Assembly: GCF_013409425.1 (NCBI RefSeq)
Contig: NZ_JACCAC010000001.1
Location: 806,001 to 870,000, forward strand
Direction: 5' to 3'
Origin: Nocardioides perillae
GTDB lineage: Bacteria; Actinomycetota; Actinomycetes; Propionibacteriales; Nocardioidaceae
Length of the DNA: 64,000 bases
A program made the position numbers and the translations under genes. Below, piece after piece: positions 7,743 to 16,454 of the stretch (the stretch's first letter is position 1; each line of letters starts with the position of its first letter). Under the pieces are notes generated by a model. The model was not told the origin of the DNA. It made no database searches and worked only from the letters and a program-made list of their open reading frames with translations.

Positions 7743-10181
7743 TCAGCCCCGGCCGCCCCCGTTGCCGCCCCCGTTGCCGCCGCCGTTGCCGCGGCCGCGA
7801 CCCCGGCCGCCGTCGCGGTCACCGCCGCCGCCACCGCCGCCGGCACCGCCGCCCCCGCTGGGGGCGGGCTCGGGCTCGGGCACGGTGCCGGTGGACTGGT
7901 AGAGCAGGACGGTGTCGCCGCTGGAGAGCTCCTCGCCCGCCGACGGGAAGGTGAAGAGCACCAGGCCCTCGCCGAGGGTGGAGTTGCGGTAGCCGCCGAG
8001 GGAGGTGGTGAAGCCGGCCTCCTCGAGGCGGGCACGGGCCTCGTCGGCCGTCAGCCCGGCGACGTCCGGGATCGGGGTGAGCACGCCGGCGATGTCGGTG
8101 CCCGAGGGCTGCACGAAGTCCTCGTAGTCGAGCGAGTCGTCGATGGCCTGCATCGCCCCGGCCCACATCGGACCGGCGAAGCCGGAGCCCGAGGCCGAGG
8201 AGATGTAGTCGCCGCCGATGACCTGGCCCGCCAGCCCGATCGGCGAGCCGAGCTCGTTGGCGCCCGCGATCATCGCGGCCGCGGCCAGGTTGGGCGTGTA
8301 GCCGACGAACCACACGGACTTGCCGTCCTGGGTCGTGCCGGTCTTGCCGGCGGACGGCTGGTCGAGCTGCAGGCCGTTCTGCGCGCCGAAGCCGAACTCC
8401 TGCACCCCGCGCAGCACGTCGTTGACGGCGTCGGCGGTGGCCGACGGCATGACCTGCTTGCAGTCGGGGCGGTACTCCTTGAGCACGTTGCCGCGGGAGT
8501 CCTCGATCGAGGTCACGGGCTGGCTGGCGCAGTGCAGGCCGCGCCCGGCGAAGGTGGCGTAGGCCTCGGCCATCTCCAGCGGGCTCGCGTTGGCGACGCC
8601 GAGCGGGAAGCTGGGCACCAGCTCCGCGGCGTCCGGGTTGCGCGGCTGGGTGAGCTCGACGCCCATCGACTTCGCGAGCTGGAAGGGCTCGCAGATGCCG
8701 GTGCGCCGGATCAGCTCGATGTAGAAGGTGTTCACCGACTGCTGGGTGCCGCGGTAGAGGTCGAAGGTGCCCGCGCCGGTGCTGTTGCCGACGGGGTACT
8801 CGCCGAAGTAGGTGTCGCTGGGCCGGCAGCCCTCGAACTCGGTGAGGTCGAAGGTGCGCTCCTGCGGCGACTCGATCTGCGTGGTCAGCGGGATGCCCTG
8901 GTTGATCGCTGCGGCGAGCACGAACGCCTTGAAGGTCGAGCCGGCCTGGAAGCCGGCGGAGTCGCCGAGCCGCTCCGGCACGACGTAGTTGAGGAAGGTC
9001 TCGCCCTCGGCCTTCTTGCGACCCATCGGCCGCGACTGCGCGATCGCGCGGACCTCGCCGGTGCGGGGCTCGACGAGGGCCAGCCCGCCGATGGCCTGGT
9101 CACGCTGGAAGACCTGGGCGCTCACCGACTCGTCGGCCGCGCGCTGCATGCTCTGGTCGAGGGTGGTGCGGATCGTGAAGCCGCCGCGGCGCAGCAGGTC
9201 GCGGCGCTCGGCCTGCGTCTCGCCGAGCGCGGGGTCGCGCACCAGCGTCTCGATCACGTAGTCGCAGAAGAACGGCGCCACCGTGCCGACGCAGCCGTTG
9301 CTGGTCGCGGTGACGTCGAGCCCGAGGTTGCGGGCCTTCACCTTCTCGGCACGCTGCTCGGTGATGACGCCGAGCTGGGCCATCCGGTCGAGCACGACGT
9401 TGCGGCGGGCCATCGCGCGGTCGGGGGAGTTGGTGGGGTCGTAGCCGGTGGGGTTCTGCACCAGCCCCGCCAGCAGCGCGGCCTGGCGCAGGTCGAGCCG
9501 CTTCGCGTTGACCCCGAAGTAGTGGCGCGCGGCGGCCTGCACGCCGTAGACGCCGTCGCCGAAGTAGGCCGTGTTGAGGTAGCGCTCGAGGATCCAGTCC
9601 TTGGAGTAGCGCTCCTCGACGGCGATCGCGTAGCGCAGCTCGCGCAGCTTGCGGGCGTAGGTCTCCTCGGTGGCCGCCCGCCGCTCCTCCTCGGTGTCGG
9701 CCTGCTGGGCCAGCGTCAGCTTCACCATCTGCTGGGTGATCGACGACCCGCCCTGCACGACCTCGCCGCTGTTGGCCTGGTTGGTGATGAGCGCGCGCAG
9801 GGTGCCCTTGAGGTCGAGCGCGCCGTGCTCGTAGAAGCGGTAGTCCTCGATCGAGACGATCGCCTTCACCATGATCCGCGCGACCGAGCGCAGCGGCACG
9901 TTGACGCGGTTCTCGTCGTAGAGCGTGGCGATCACCTCGCCGTCGCGGTCGAGCACCTGGGTGCGCTGCGGCAGCGCCTCGGTCTCGAGCTCGGCCGGCA
10001 GCTCGTCCATGCTGCGCGCCACCTGCTGCGCGCCCAGGCCGAGCACGCCCACGAACGGGACGGCCAGGCCGGCCACGACGACGCCGAGGACGGCGGCGAC
10101 GGCCAGCATGACGCCGAGGTGGGAGGCGATCCGGCCGGCGGGCAGCGGCGACGGGCCGCGGTCCGGGGAGGGGGTCGACAT
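7743..10181 (-). CDS. ponA2: Class A penicillin-binding protein with PASTA domain (PonA2-like)
   Basis: 812 residues. One membrane anchor (about 20-45) is followed by a GT51 glycosyltransferase (IEDYRFYEHG with catalytic Glu about 112, GGSSITQQMVK, KRLDLRQAALLAGL) and a transpeptidase with SxxK (S415-T-F-K418), SxN (S482-V-N484) and KTG (K613-T-G615). A single PASTA domain (IPDVAGLTADEARARLEEAG) precedes a Gly/Arg/Asn-rich C-terminal tail. It polymerises and cross-links peptidoglycan outside the membrane. The start is ATG 10181; a -10 box TACAGT lies 7 nt upstream. Divergent whiB4 and the nearby ATPase pair match the mycobacterial ponA2 neighbourhood. Confidence 0.96.
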   Translation of the reverse strand: MSTPSPDRGPSPLPAGRIASHLGVMLAVAAVLGVVVAGLAVPFVGVLGLGAQQVARSMDELPAELETEALPQRTQVLDRDGEVIATLYDENRVNVPLRSVARIMVKAIVSIEDYRFYEHGALDLKGTLRALITNQANSGEVVQGGSSITQQMVKLTLAQQADTEEERRAATEETYARKLRELRYAIAVEERYSKDWILERYLNTAYFGDGVYGVQAAARHYFGVNAKRLDLRQAALLAGLVQNPTGYDPTNSPDRAMARRNVVLDRMAQLGVITEQRAEKVKARNLGLDVTATSNGCVGTVAPFFCDYVIETLVRDPALGETQAERRDLLRRGGFTIRTTLDQSMQRAADESVSAQVFQRDQAIGGLALVEPRTGEVRAIAQSRPMGRKKAEGETFLNYVVPERLGDSAGFQAGSTFKAFVLAAAINQGIPLTTQIESPQERTFDLTEFEGCRPSDTYFGEYPVGNSTGAGTFDLYRGTQQSVNTFYIELIRRTGICEPFQLAKSMGVELTQPRNPDAAELVPSFPLGVANASPLEMAEAYATFAGRGLHCASQPVTSIEDSRGNVLKEYRPDCKQVMPSATADAVNDVLRGVQEFGFGAQNGLQLDQPSAGKTGTTQDGKSVWFVGYTPNLAAAAMIAGANELGSPIGLAGQVIGGDYISSASGSGFAGPMWAGAMQAIDDSLDYEDFVQPSGTDIAGVLTPIPDVAGLTADEARARLEEAGFTTSLGGYRNSTLGEGLVLFTFPSAGEELSSGDTVLLYQSTGTVPEPEPAPSGGGGAGGGGGGGDRDGGRGRGRGNGGGNGGGNGGGRG

Positions 10182-10211
10182 GCTCTCCACTGTACGAGGC
10201 GGCGGCGCGGA

Positions 10212-10229
10212 GTAGTCATTTGTGACTAC
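10212..10229. promoter_or_regulatory. Palindromic operator candidate between ponA2 and whiB4
   Basis: Perfect inverted repeat GTAGTCA-TTTG-TGACTAC, 7-bp arms with a 4-nt spacer, in the 170-bp divergent region. It occupies the -35 position relative to the ponA2 -10 box TACAGT (10189-10194, minus strand), so a bound protein would interfere with ponA2 transcription. The binding factor is unknown. Confidence 0.6.
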
Positions 10230-10351
10230 GTCGATGCGTCCGACAAGCCGTGCCAGCAGGGGTGGCGCCGTCACTACCGTCGTCCGCAGGGGTCACCCGG
10301 GACCGGCGACATGGGGTCGCACGAGTCCCACCGGATGGATGTGGGGACATC

Positions 10352-10636
10352 ATGTGGGTCGAGGATTGGGCCAGTGCGGCCGCGTGCCGTGAGCAGTCGC
10401 CGGACCAGCTGTTCGTGCGCGGAGCCGAGCAGAACAAGGCCAAGACGGTCTGCGCGGGCTGCCCCGTGCGCACCGAGTGCCTCGCCGAGGCGCTCGACAA
10501 CCAGATCGAGTGGGGCGTCTGGGGCGGCATGACCGAGCGCGAGCGCCGGGCCCTGCTGCGTCGTCACCCCGACCGCTCGTGGCGCCGGGTCCTCGAGACC
10601 GCCCGCGAGCAGCACGCCGAGCTCAGCGTCTCCTGA
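10352..10636 (+). CDS. whiB4: WhiB-family iron-sulfur regulator (WhiB4/WblA type)
   Basis: 94 residues with the four cluster-binding cysteines C12, C34, C37 and C43 (spacing x21, x2, x5) and the turn EWGVWGGMTERERRAL. A basic C-terminal segment (RRHPDRSWRR) provides DNA contact. The sequence around the first Cys (CREQSPDQLFVRGAEQ) resembles mycobacterial WhiB4 and Streptomyces WblA, and the gene context (PBP on one side, two ArsA-type ATPases on the other) is the same as theirs. WhiB4/WblA proteins respond to oxidative and nitrosative stress through the [4Fe-4S] cluster. The ATG is preceded by GGGGA; no TANNNT leaderless box is seen. Confidence 0.95.
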   Translation: MWVEDWASAAACREQSPDQLFVRGAEQNKAKTVCAGCPVRTECLAEALDNQIEWGVWGGMTERERRALLRRHPDRSWRRVLETAREQHAELSVS

Positions 10637-10658
10637 CGCCGACCTGAGGCGGGCGCCC

Positions 10659-11879
10659 TCAGGTGCCGGCGAGCAGGTCGCCGACGCGGCGCAGCCCGTC
10701 GAGGTCGTGCACGTCGCTCGCCAGCGCCGGCACGACCGCCGTCGGCACCGTCGGGTGCGCGGCGGCGAAGCGCTCGCAGAGCCGGCGCTCCCGCTCCACC
10801 GTGCGGGTGGCGTCGGCGTGCAGCCGCAGCAGCGCGGCCGCGACCGACCCCGGGTCGTCGCGCCGCAGCCGCGACGCAGCGGCGGTCGCCTCGTCGGCCG
10901 GCAGCGCGACCGCCGGTGCCGGCGTCGCCCGGTTGACCACCATGCCGGCGAGCGGCATCGCGTCGTCGTCGAGGCGCTCCACGAAGTACGCCGCCTCCCG
11001 CAGCGCGTCGGGCTCCGGCGCCGCCACCACCACGAAGGCCGTGCCGTCGGCCTGCAGCAGCTCGTAGGTCGACTGCGCGCGGGCCCGGAAGCCGCCGAAG
11101 AGGGTGTCGAAGGCGGCCACGAAGGTCTGCAGGTCGCGCAGCACCTGCGCGCCGACGATCTTGGTCAGCGCGTTGGTCACGAGCCCGAGCCCGGCGCTCA
11201 CCACCCGCGCCGGCCCGCGGGCGGGGGCGAGCAGCAGCTTCAGGAAGCGGCCGTCGAGGAAGCTCGACAGCCGCTCGGGGGCGTCGAGGAAGTCCAGCGC
11301 CGAGCGCGAGGGCGGGGTGTCGACCACGATCAGGTCGTAGGTGCCGGCCACGCGCGCGTCGCGGTGCACCTGCCCCAGCTTCTCCATCGCCATGTACTCC
11401 TGCGTGCCCGCGAACGAGCTCGACAGCGCGACGTAGAACGGGTTCTGCAGGATCTGCTGCGCCTTCTCGGGGCTGGCCTGGCTCTCGACCACCTCGTCGA
11501 AGGTGCGCTTCATGTCGAGCATCATCGCGGCCAGCGAGCCGCCGGCGGCCGGGTCGACCCCGGCGACGGGACGCGGGGTGTTGTCGAGCTGCTCGATGCC
11601 CATCGACTGCGCCAGCCGGCGCGCCGGGTCGATGGTGAGCACGACGACCTTGCGCCCCCGCTCCGCGGCGCGCAGGGCGAGCGCGGCGGACGTGGTGGTC
11701 TTGCCGACGCCGCCCGAGCCGCAGCACACCACGATGCCGGTCGCGGGGTCGTCGAGCAGGGCGTCGACGTCGAGCACCGGCGCGGTGCCGGTGCCGGCGC
11801 CCGTGCCGCTGCGCACGTGCGCGCGCCGCGGCGTACGCACGCCGTCGCCGCTGCCGGAGCCCCTCGCGCGCTGCCTCAC
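10659..11879 (-). CDS. ArsA/GET3-type ATPase, second of a pair (Rv3680-like)
   Basis: 406 residues. After an Arg/Gly-rich N-terminal stretch comes the deviant Walker A GSGGVGKTTT (about residue 50), then the switch motif TIDPARRLAQSMG and the Walker-B-like DLIVVDTPPSR. The signature Lys of KGGVGKT is Ser here. GTG 11879 overlaps the stop of the partner ATPase (GTGA), so the two are co-translated and probably form a heterodimer. The mycobacterial pair next to whiB4 (Rv3679-Rv3680) is described as an anion-transporter/GET3-type ATPase; the cargo in this organism is unknown. Confidence 0.92.
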   Translation of the reverse strand: MRQRARGSGSGDGVRTPRRAHVRSGTGAGTGTAPVLDVDALLDDPATGIVVCCGSGGVGKTTTSAALALRAAERGRKVVVLTIDPARRLAQSMGIEQLDNTPRPVAGVDPAAGGSLAAMMLDMKRTFDEVVESQASPEKAQQILQNPFYVALSSSFAGTQEYMAMEKLGQVHRDARVAGTYDLIVVDTPPSRSALDFLDAPERLSSFLDGRFLKLLLAPARGPARVVSAGLGLVTNALTKIVGAQVLRDLQTFVAAFDTLFGGFRARAQSTYELLQADGTAFVVVAAPEPDALREAAYFVERLDDDAMPLAGMVVNRATPAPAVALPADEATAAASRLRRDDPGSVAAALLRLHADATRTVERERRLCERFAAAHPTVPTAVVPALASDVHDLDGLRRVGDLLAGT

Positions 11880-12883
11880 GCCATCCCCTGCTCCCGCAGC
11901 GCGGCCGCGAGCTCGTAGAGCCCGCCGAGGTCCACGCCGCCGACGAGGCGGGGCAGCTCGTACGACGGCACCCCGAGGTCGGCGACCAGCCGGCGCTGGG
12001 CGTCCTCGAGCGCCCGACGCTCCGCGTGGTCGCGGGCCGCGGACACGAGGTCGTCGACGAGGAGGTCGGGGCCACCGTCGGGCGCGAGACCGGCGCTGCG
12101 CAGCTCGGCGCCGAGGGCGTCGCGGTCGAGCGTGCCGGCGCGCGCGGCCGCCAGGGCGGACCCGGCGAGGTCGCCGGGGCGCACCAGGTTGACCACCACG
12201 CCGCCGACCGGCAGGCCCGCGACGCGCAGCTCGGCGATGCCGTCGCCGGTCTCCTGCACGGGCATCTCCTCGAGGACGGTCACGAGGTGCACCACCGTAC
12301 GGCCGCCGCGGAAGAGCGCCATGACGTTGTCGGCCTGGCCCTTGATGGGGCCGACCCGCGCGAGGCCGGCGAGCTCGCCGTTGACGCCGAGGAACTGCGT
12401 GATCCGGCCGGTGGGCGGCGCGTCGAGCACGACGGCGTCGTAGTGCTGCGCGCCCTTGTTGCGCGCGTTGCGCTGGGCGGCCTCGTAGACCTTGCCGGTG
12501 AGCAGCACGTCGCGGACGCCGGGCGCGATGGTGGTGGCGAACTCGACCACGCCGAAGCGGTCCAGCGCACGGCCGGCACGACCCAGCTTGTAGTACATCG
12601 CGAGGTACTCGAGCAGCGCCGACTCCGCGTCGACGTGCAGCGCGTGCACCGTGCCCGCGCGGCCCTCGGGCCCCGGCAGGCCGGTCGCCAGGCGCCGCTC
12701 CTCGTAGGGCAGCGGGTCGACGTCGAACATCCGGGCGATGCCTTGGCGCCCCTCGACCTCGCACAGCAGCACGTGGCGGCCGTGGCGGGCGAGCGCGAGC
12801 GCCAGCGCGGCGGCCACCGTCGACTTGCCGGTGCCGCCCTTGCCGGTGACCACGTGCACCTGCGCCTTCGGCCAGTCGCTCAC
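11876..12883 (-). CDS. ArsA/GET3-type ATPase, first of a pair (Rv3679-like)
   Basis: 335 residues with an intact deviant Walker A including the signature lysine (VTGKGGTGKST, residues about 10-20), DVDPLPYEERR as switch region and AVVLDAPPTGR as Walker B. The GTG at 12883 lies exactly 7 nt after a TAGTCT -10 box (minus strand), so the transcript is probably leaderless. It is followed by its paralogue with a 4-bp overlap. Together they probably make a P-loop ATPase heterodimer; a role in protein or metal handling under redox stress is inferred from the whiB4 context. Confidence 0.92.
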   Translation of the reverse strand: MSDWPKAQVHVVTGKGGTGKSTVAAALALALARHGRHVLLCEVEGRQGIARMFDVDPLPYEERRLATGLPGPEGRAGTVHALHVDAESALLEYLAMYYKLGRAGRALDRFGVVEFATTIAPGVRDVLLTGKVYEAAQRNARNKGAQHYDAVVLDAPPTGRITQFLGVNGELAGLARVGPIKGQADNVMALFRGGRTVVHLVTVLEEMPVQETGDGIAELRVAGLPVGGVVVNLVRPGDLAGSALAAARAGTLDRDALGAELRSAGLAPDGGPDLLVDDLVSAARDHAERRALEDAQRRLVADLGVPSYELPRLVGGVDLGGLYELAAALREQGMA

Positions 12884-12989
12884 GGTCGCGAGACTAGCGA
12901 GCCGGTGCGCGGTCGGGTTGACCGCGGCTCGCGCGCTGGCTTGGATCGGGGGGCCCCGGCGCCGGCCGCGGGAGGGACGAGGAGGGCTC

Positions 12990-13814
12990 GTGGACAAGGT
13001 GGTGGCCAGCGCCGCCGAGGCGGTCGCGGACGTGCCGGACGGCGCGACGCTCGCGGTCGGCGGCTTCGGGCTGTGCGGCATCCCGTCGGTGCTGATCGAG
13101 GCGCTGCTCGCGCAGGGCGCGCGCGACCTCGAGGCGGTCTCCAACAACTGCGGTGTGGACGACTGGGGTCTCGGGCGGCTGCTGGCGGCGAAGCGGATCC
13201 GCCGGATGGTGTCGTCCTACGTCGGGGAGAACAAGGAGTTCGCCCGGCAGTACCTCGCCGGCGAGCTCGAGGTCGAGCTGACCCCCCAGGGCACCCTGGC
13301 CGAGCGGATGCGGGCCGGCGGGTCGGGGATCGCCGCCTTCTTCACCCGCACCGGCGTCGGCACGCAGGTCGCCGAGGGGGGCCTGCCGTGGCGCTACGAC
13401 GACGCCGGCGGGGTCGTGGTGGCCTCGCCGCCGAAGGAGGTGCGGACCTTCCAGACGGCCGACGGGCCGCAGGAGTTCGTGATGGAGGAGGCGATCACCG
13501 CCGACGTCGCGCTCGTGCGGGCCTGGCGCGGCGACCGGCACGGCAACCTCGTCTACCGCGACTCGGCGCGCAACTTCAACCCGCTCGCCGCGATGTGCGG
13601 GCGGGTCACGGTCGCGGAGGTCGAGGAGCTCGTCGAGCCCGGTGAGCTCGACCCCAACCTCGTGCACACCCCCGGCGTCTTCGTGCAGCGGGTGGTCGCG
13701 CTCACCCCCGAGCAGGCGGCCGACAAGAGGATCGAGAAGCGCACCGTGCGCCCGCGTCCCGACACGGCCGGCGCTGCCGCGGCCGGGGCCGGCACGAGCG
13801 GGCAGGAGGCCTGA
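12990..13814 (+). CDS. scoA: 3-oxoacid CoA-transferase subunit A
   Basis: 274 residues of CoA-transferase family I, alpha subunit: [22 protein letters not shown] at the N-terminus (GGFGxxGxP motif), [11 protein letters not shown], the CoA-binding [16 protein letters not shown], and a Pro/Ala-rich end. Subunits A and B together move CoA between succinyl-CoA and acetoacetate or a similar 3-oxoacid, for ketone body or aromatic catabolism. GTG 12990 follows a clear GAGGAGG ribosome site. The subunit B gene starts 1 nt after the stop. Confidence 0.93.
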   Translation: MDKVVASAAEAVADVPDGATLAVGGFGLCGIPSVLIEALLAQGARDLEAVSNNCGVDDWGLGRLLAAKRIRRMVSSYVGENKEFARQYLAGELEVELTPQGTLAERMRAGGSGIAAFFTRTGVGTQVAEGGLPWRYDDAGGVVVASPPKEVRTFQTADGPQEFVMEEAITADVALVRAWRGDRHGNLVYRDSARNFNPLAAMCGRVTVAEVEELVEPGELDPNLVHTPGVFVQRVVALTPEQAADKRIEKRTVRPRPDTAGAAAAGAGTSGQEA

Positions 13815-13815
13815 G

Positions 13816-14448
13816 ATGGCGTGGACGCGTGAGCAGATGGCGGCCCGGGCCGCCCAGGAGCTGACCGACGGCTCCTACGTCAACCTCGGCATCGGCTTGC
13901 CGACGCTGGTGCCCAACTACGTCGCCGACGACGTCGAGCTGGTGCTGCAGAGCGAGAACGGCATCCTCGGCGTCGGCGCCTACCCGGTGGAGGGGGAGGA
14001 GGACCCCGACCTCATCAACGCCGGCAAGGAGACCGTCACGCTGCGGCGCGGGGCGTCGTTCTTCGACTCGGCCACGAGCTTCGGGATGATCCGCGGCGGC
14101 AAGGTCGACGCCGCGATCCTCGGCGCGATGCAGGTGAGCCGGGCCGGCGACATCGCCAACTGGATGATCCCCGGCAAGATGGTCAAGGGCATGGGCGGCG
14201 CGATGGACCTCGTCCACGGCGCCAAGAAGGTCGTCGTGCTGATGGAGCACGTGGCGCGCGACGGGTCGTACAAGATCGTCGAGGAGTGCTCGCTGCCCTA
14301 CACCGGCAAGCGGGTGGTGCAGCGCATCATCACCGACCTGGCGGTCGTCGACGTGCTGCCCGACGACGGGGGCCTGCGCCTCGTCGAGCTCGCGCCCGAC
14401 GTCACCGAGGACGAGGTGCGAGCGAAGACGGAGCCCGAGCTGGCCTGA
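13816..14448 (+). CDS. scoB: 3-oxoacid CoA-transferase subunit B
   Basis: 210 residues. The catalytic glutamate lies in the SENG motif ([10 protein letters not shown], about residue 51), to which CoA is transiently joined. Family features [16 protein letters not shown] and [19 protein letters not shown] are present. Only 1 nt separates it from subunit A, so the two are translated in tandem. It could serve 3-oxoadipate instead of acetoacetate; no other catabolic genes are beside it to decide. This two-gene unit begins the metabolic block that interrupts the otherwise conserved whiB4-to-RidA region. Confidence 0.93.
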   Translation: MAWTREQMAARAAQELTDGSYVNLGIGLPTLVPNYVADDVELVLQSENGILGVGAYPVEGEEDPDLINAGKETVTLRRGASFFDSATSFGMIRGGKVDAAILGAMQVSRAGDIANWMIPGKMVKGMGGAMDLVHGAKKVVVLMEHVARDGSYKIVEECSLPYTGKRVVQRIITDLAVVDVLPDDGGLRLVELAPDVTEDEVRAKTEPELA

Positions 14449-14492
14449 GCCGCTGCTTGCGGGCGGCGCGCCCCCTCTGGTGGGGTGGGCGG

Positions 14493-15823
14493 ATGGCCGA
14501 CCTCGGGACCGACAGCACCAGCGACCCCGTCCGCCCCGGCGGGCCGGCCGAGGGGCCGCCGCCGCGGTGGAAGGTGGTGGGGCCCGGCCTGGTGGTCGCC
14601 GCGACCGGCGTCGGCGCCGCCGACCTGGTCTCGACGCTGGTGGCGGGCTCGCAGTACGGCTACACCCTGCTGTGGGTGGCCGTCCTCGGCACGCTGCTGA
14701 AGGTGGTGCTCGTCGAGGGCGCCGGGCGCTACTCCCTCGCCACCGGCCGCACCGTCTTCGAGGGCTGGCGCAGCCTGGGGCGGTGGACGGCGTTCTACTT
14801 CGCGCCCTACATCGTCGTCTGGGGGCTGGTGTACGGCGCGACCGCGATGTCGTCGACCGCGCTGCCGCTGGTGGCGCTCTTCCCGGACCTGTCGCTGCGC
14901 TGGACCGCGGTCGTCGCCGGGCTCGTGGGCCTGGCCCTGGTGTGGTTCGGCAGCTACCGCGCGGTCGAGGTGCTCATGGCCGTGCTGGTCGGCACGATGT
15001 TCGTCGCCGTCGTCGGCGCGGCGCTGGTGACGACGCCGAACCTCGGCGAGGTCCTCGCCGGCTTGCGTCCGGTCGTGCCCGACGGCGGGCTGGTCTACGT
15101 GCTCGGCATCGCCGGCGGCGTCGGCGGCACGATCACGCTGGCGGCCTACGGCTACTGGCTGCGCGAGCGCGGCTGGGACACCCCGCGCTTCATGCGGGTG
15201 ATGCGCATCGACAACGGCGTGTGGCCTACGCCCTCACCGGCCTCTTCGTGGTCGCCATGCTCGTCGTCGGCGCGGAGCTGCTCTACTCCGCCGGCATCGC
15301 GATCGACTCCGGCGACCAGGGCCTGGTGCAGCTGAGCGACGTGCTGGACGAGCGTTACGGCCAGGTCTTCGGCACGGTCTTCCTCGTCGGCTTCTTCGCC
15401 GCGTCGCTGTCGTCGCTCATCGGCGTGTGGAGCGGGGTGAGCCTGATGTTCGCCGACTTCGTCGGCAACCTGCGGGGCCTGCCGTCGGGCCACCCCGACA
15501 CCCGCACCGGCGGCCGGTGGTTCCGGGCCTACCTGCTGTGGCTCACCTTCCCGCCCATGCTGCTGCTCCTGCTCGACCGGCCCGTCGGGCTGATCCTCGC
15601 CTACGGCGCGCTCGGCGCGATCTTCATGCCGTTCCTCGCCGTCACGCTGCTGATCCTGCTCAACCGCAGCGGCGGCGGGGCGACGGCGGCCACGGAGACC
15701 TCGGTCGTGCCGCCGCAGTGGCGCAACGGCTGGGTCTCCAACGCTGGTCTGGCGCTGTGCGCCGTGCTCTTCGTCGCGCTCGCCGTCAACGAGCTGCGCG
15801 AGCTGCTGACGCCCTACGTCTGA
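14493..15823 (+). pseudogene. NRAMP-related metal transporter, interrupted by a 2-nt frameshift
   Basis: The first 243 or so residues (VVGPGLVVAATGVGAADL to MRVMRIDNGV) and the rest (VAYALTGLFVVAMLVVGAEL to the C-terminus) are in different frames. They join perfectly if one GT is removed from GTGTGG at 15219-15224, giving a 442-residue protein of the Nramp superfamily with about 11 helices. It lacks the canonical DPGN motif (TGVGAAD instead) and the MPH motif of helix 6 (GGVGGTITLAAYG), so it belongs to the divergent NRAMP-related branch; substrate unknown. The break is a recent mutation, a dinucleotide slip, or a sequencing error. Both halves retain good coding bias, which favours a recent event or an error. 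Confidence 0.88.
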
Positions 15824-16251
15824 GGCCCGCGCACGGGGTCGGGGTCGGGGTCGGGGAGGTTGCCGGAGAAGCGCTCGACGGCAACCCGGACGGCGACGCG
15901 GTCGGGGTTGGGGCGCGGCTGGCGGTAGCGGGCGGCGTAGCGCTGCTCGGCCTCGGCCACGACGGCGGGGTCGTCGCTCACCGTGCCGAGACCCTCGAGC
16001 GACGACCACCACCGGCCGTCGACCTGGCAGACCGCGACCCGGTGCTCGCCGGGGGAGGCGAGCACGCGTGCCTTCACCGAGGTGCGCGAGGTGACGCCCC
16101 ACGCGAGGCCGCCCTCGGGGTCGAGCACGATGCCCATCGGCGTCACGTGCAGCGAGCCGTCGCGGCGCACCACGGTGACGGTGCACAGGTGGCGCGCGCG
16201 CCAGAAGGCGAGGTGGGCGGGGTCGTCGAGCGCGGTCGGTCGGCGGGGCAC
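15814..16251 (-). CDS. PPOX-class F420/FMN-dependent oxidoreductase
   Basis: 145 residues with the split-barrel flavin-binding fold of the pyridoxamine-phosphate-oxidase superfamily: HLCTVTVVRRDGSLHVTPMG, AWGVTSRTSVKARVL, RVAVCQVDGRWWSSLEGLG, then AEQRYAARYRQP. Many actinobacterial members bind F420 and reduce unsaturated substrates; this one cannot be placed further. GTG 16251 is preceded by GGAGG. Its 3' end overlaps the 3' end of the NRAMP-like gene by 10 bp (convergent). Confidence 0.85.
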   Translation of the reverse strand: MPRRPTALDDPAHLAFWRARHLCTVTVVRRDGSLHVTPMGIVLDPEGGLAWGVTSRTSVKARVLASPGEHRVAVCQVDGRWWSSLEGLGTVSDDPAVVAEAEQRYAARYRQPRPNPDRVAVRVAVERFSGNLPDPDPDPVRGPQT

Positions 16252-16454
16252 GCCCTCCAGTCTGGCGTGTGGCCTGGCACACCACCCCGCTGGTGCGGTT
16301 TCGCGACCGGGGCGCGTCCCGTTAACGTCGAAGGTCGGTCGCCGCCCCCGTCCCCTGGTGGGGTGCGCGGCCCGGCGCGCCGCCTCGACGCGACGACCTC
16401 GCCGTCCCGCCGGTGCGCCACCTCCCCTGCGACCGCACGACGGAAAGGGACACC

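Noticed and set aside
15200..15240. Programmed ribosomal frameshift in the NRAMP-like gene.
   Set aside because: No slippery run of identical bases or downstream pseudoknot is evident. A simple GT duplication explains the break.
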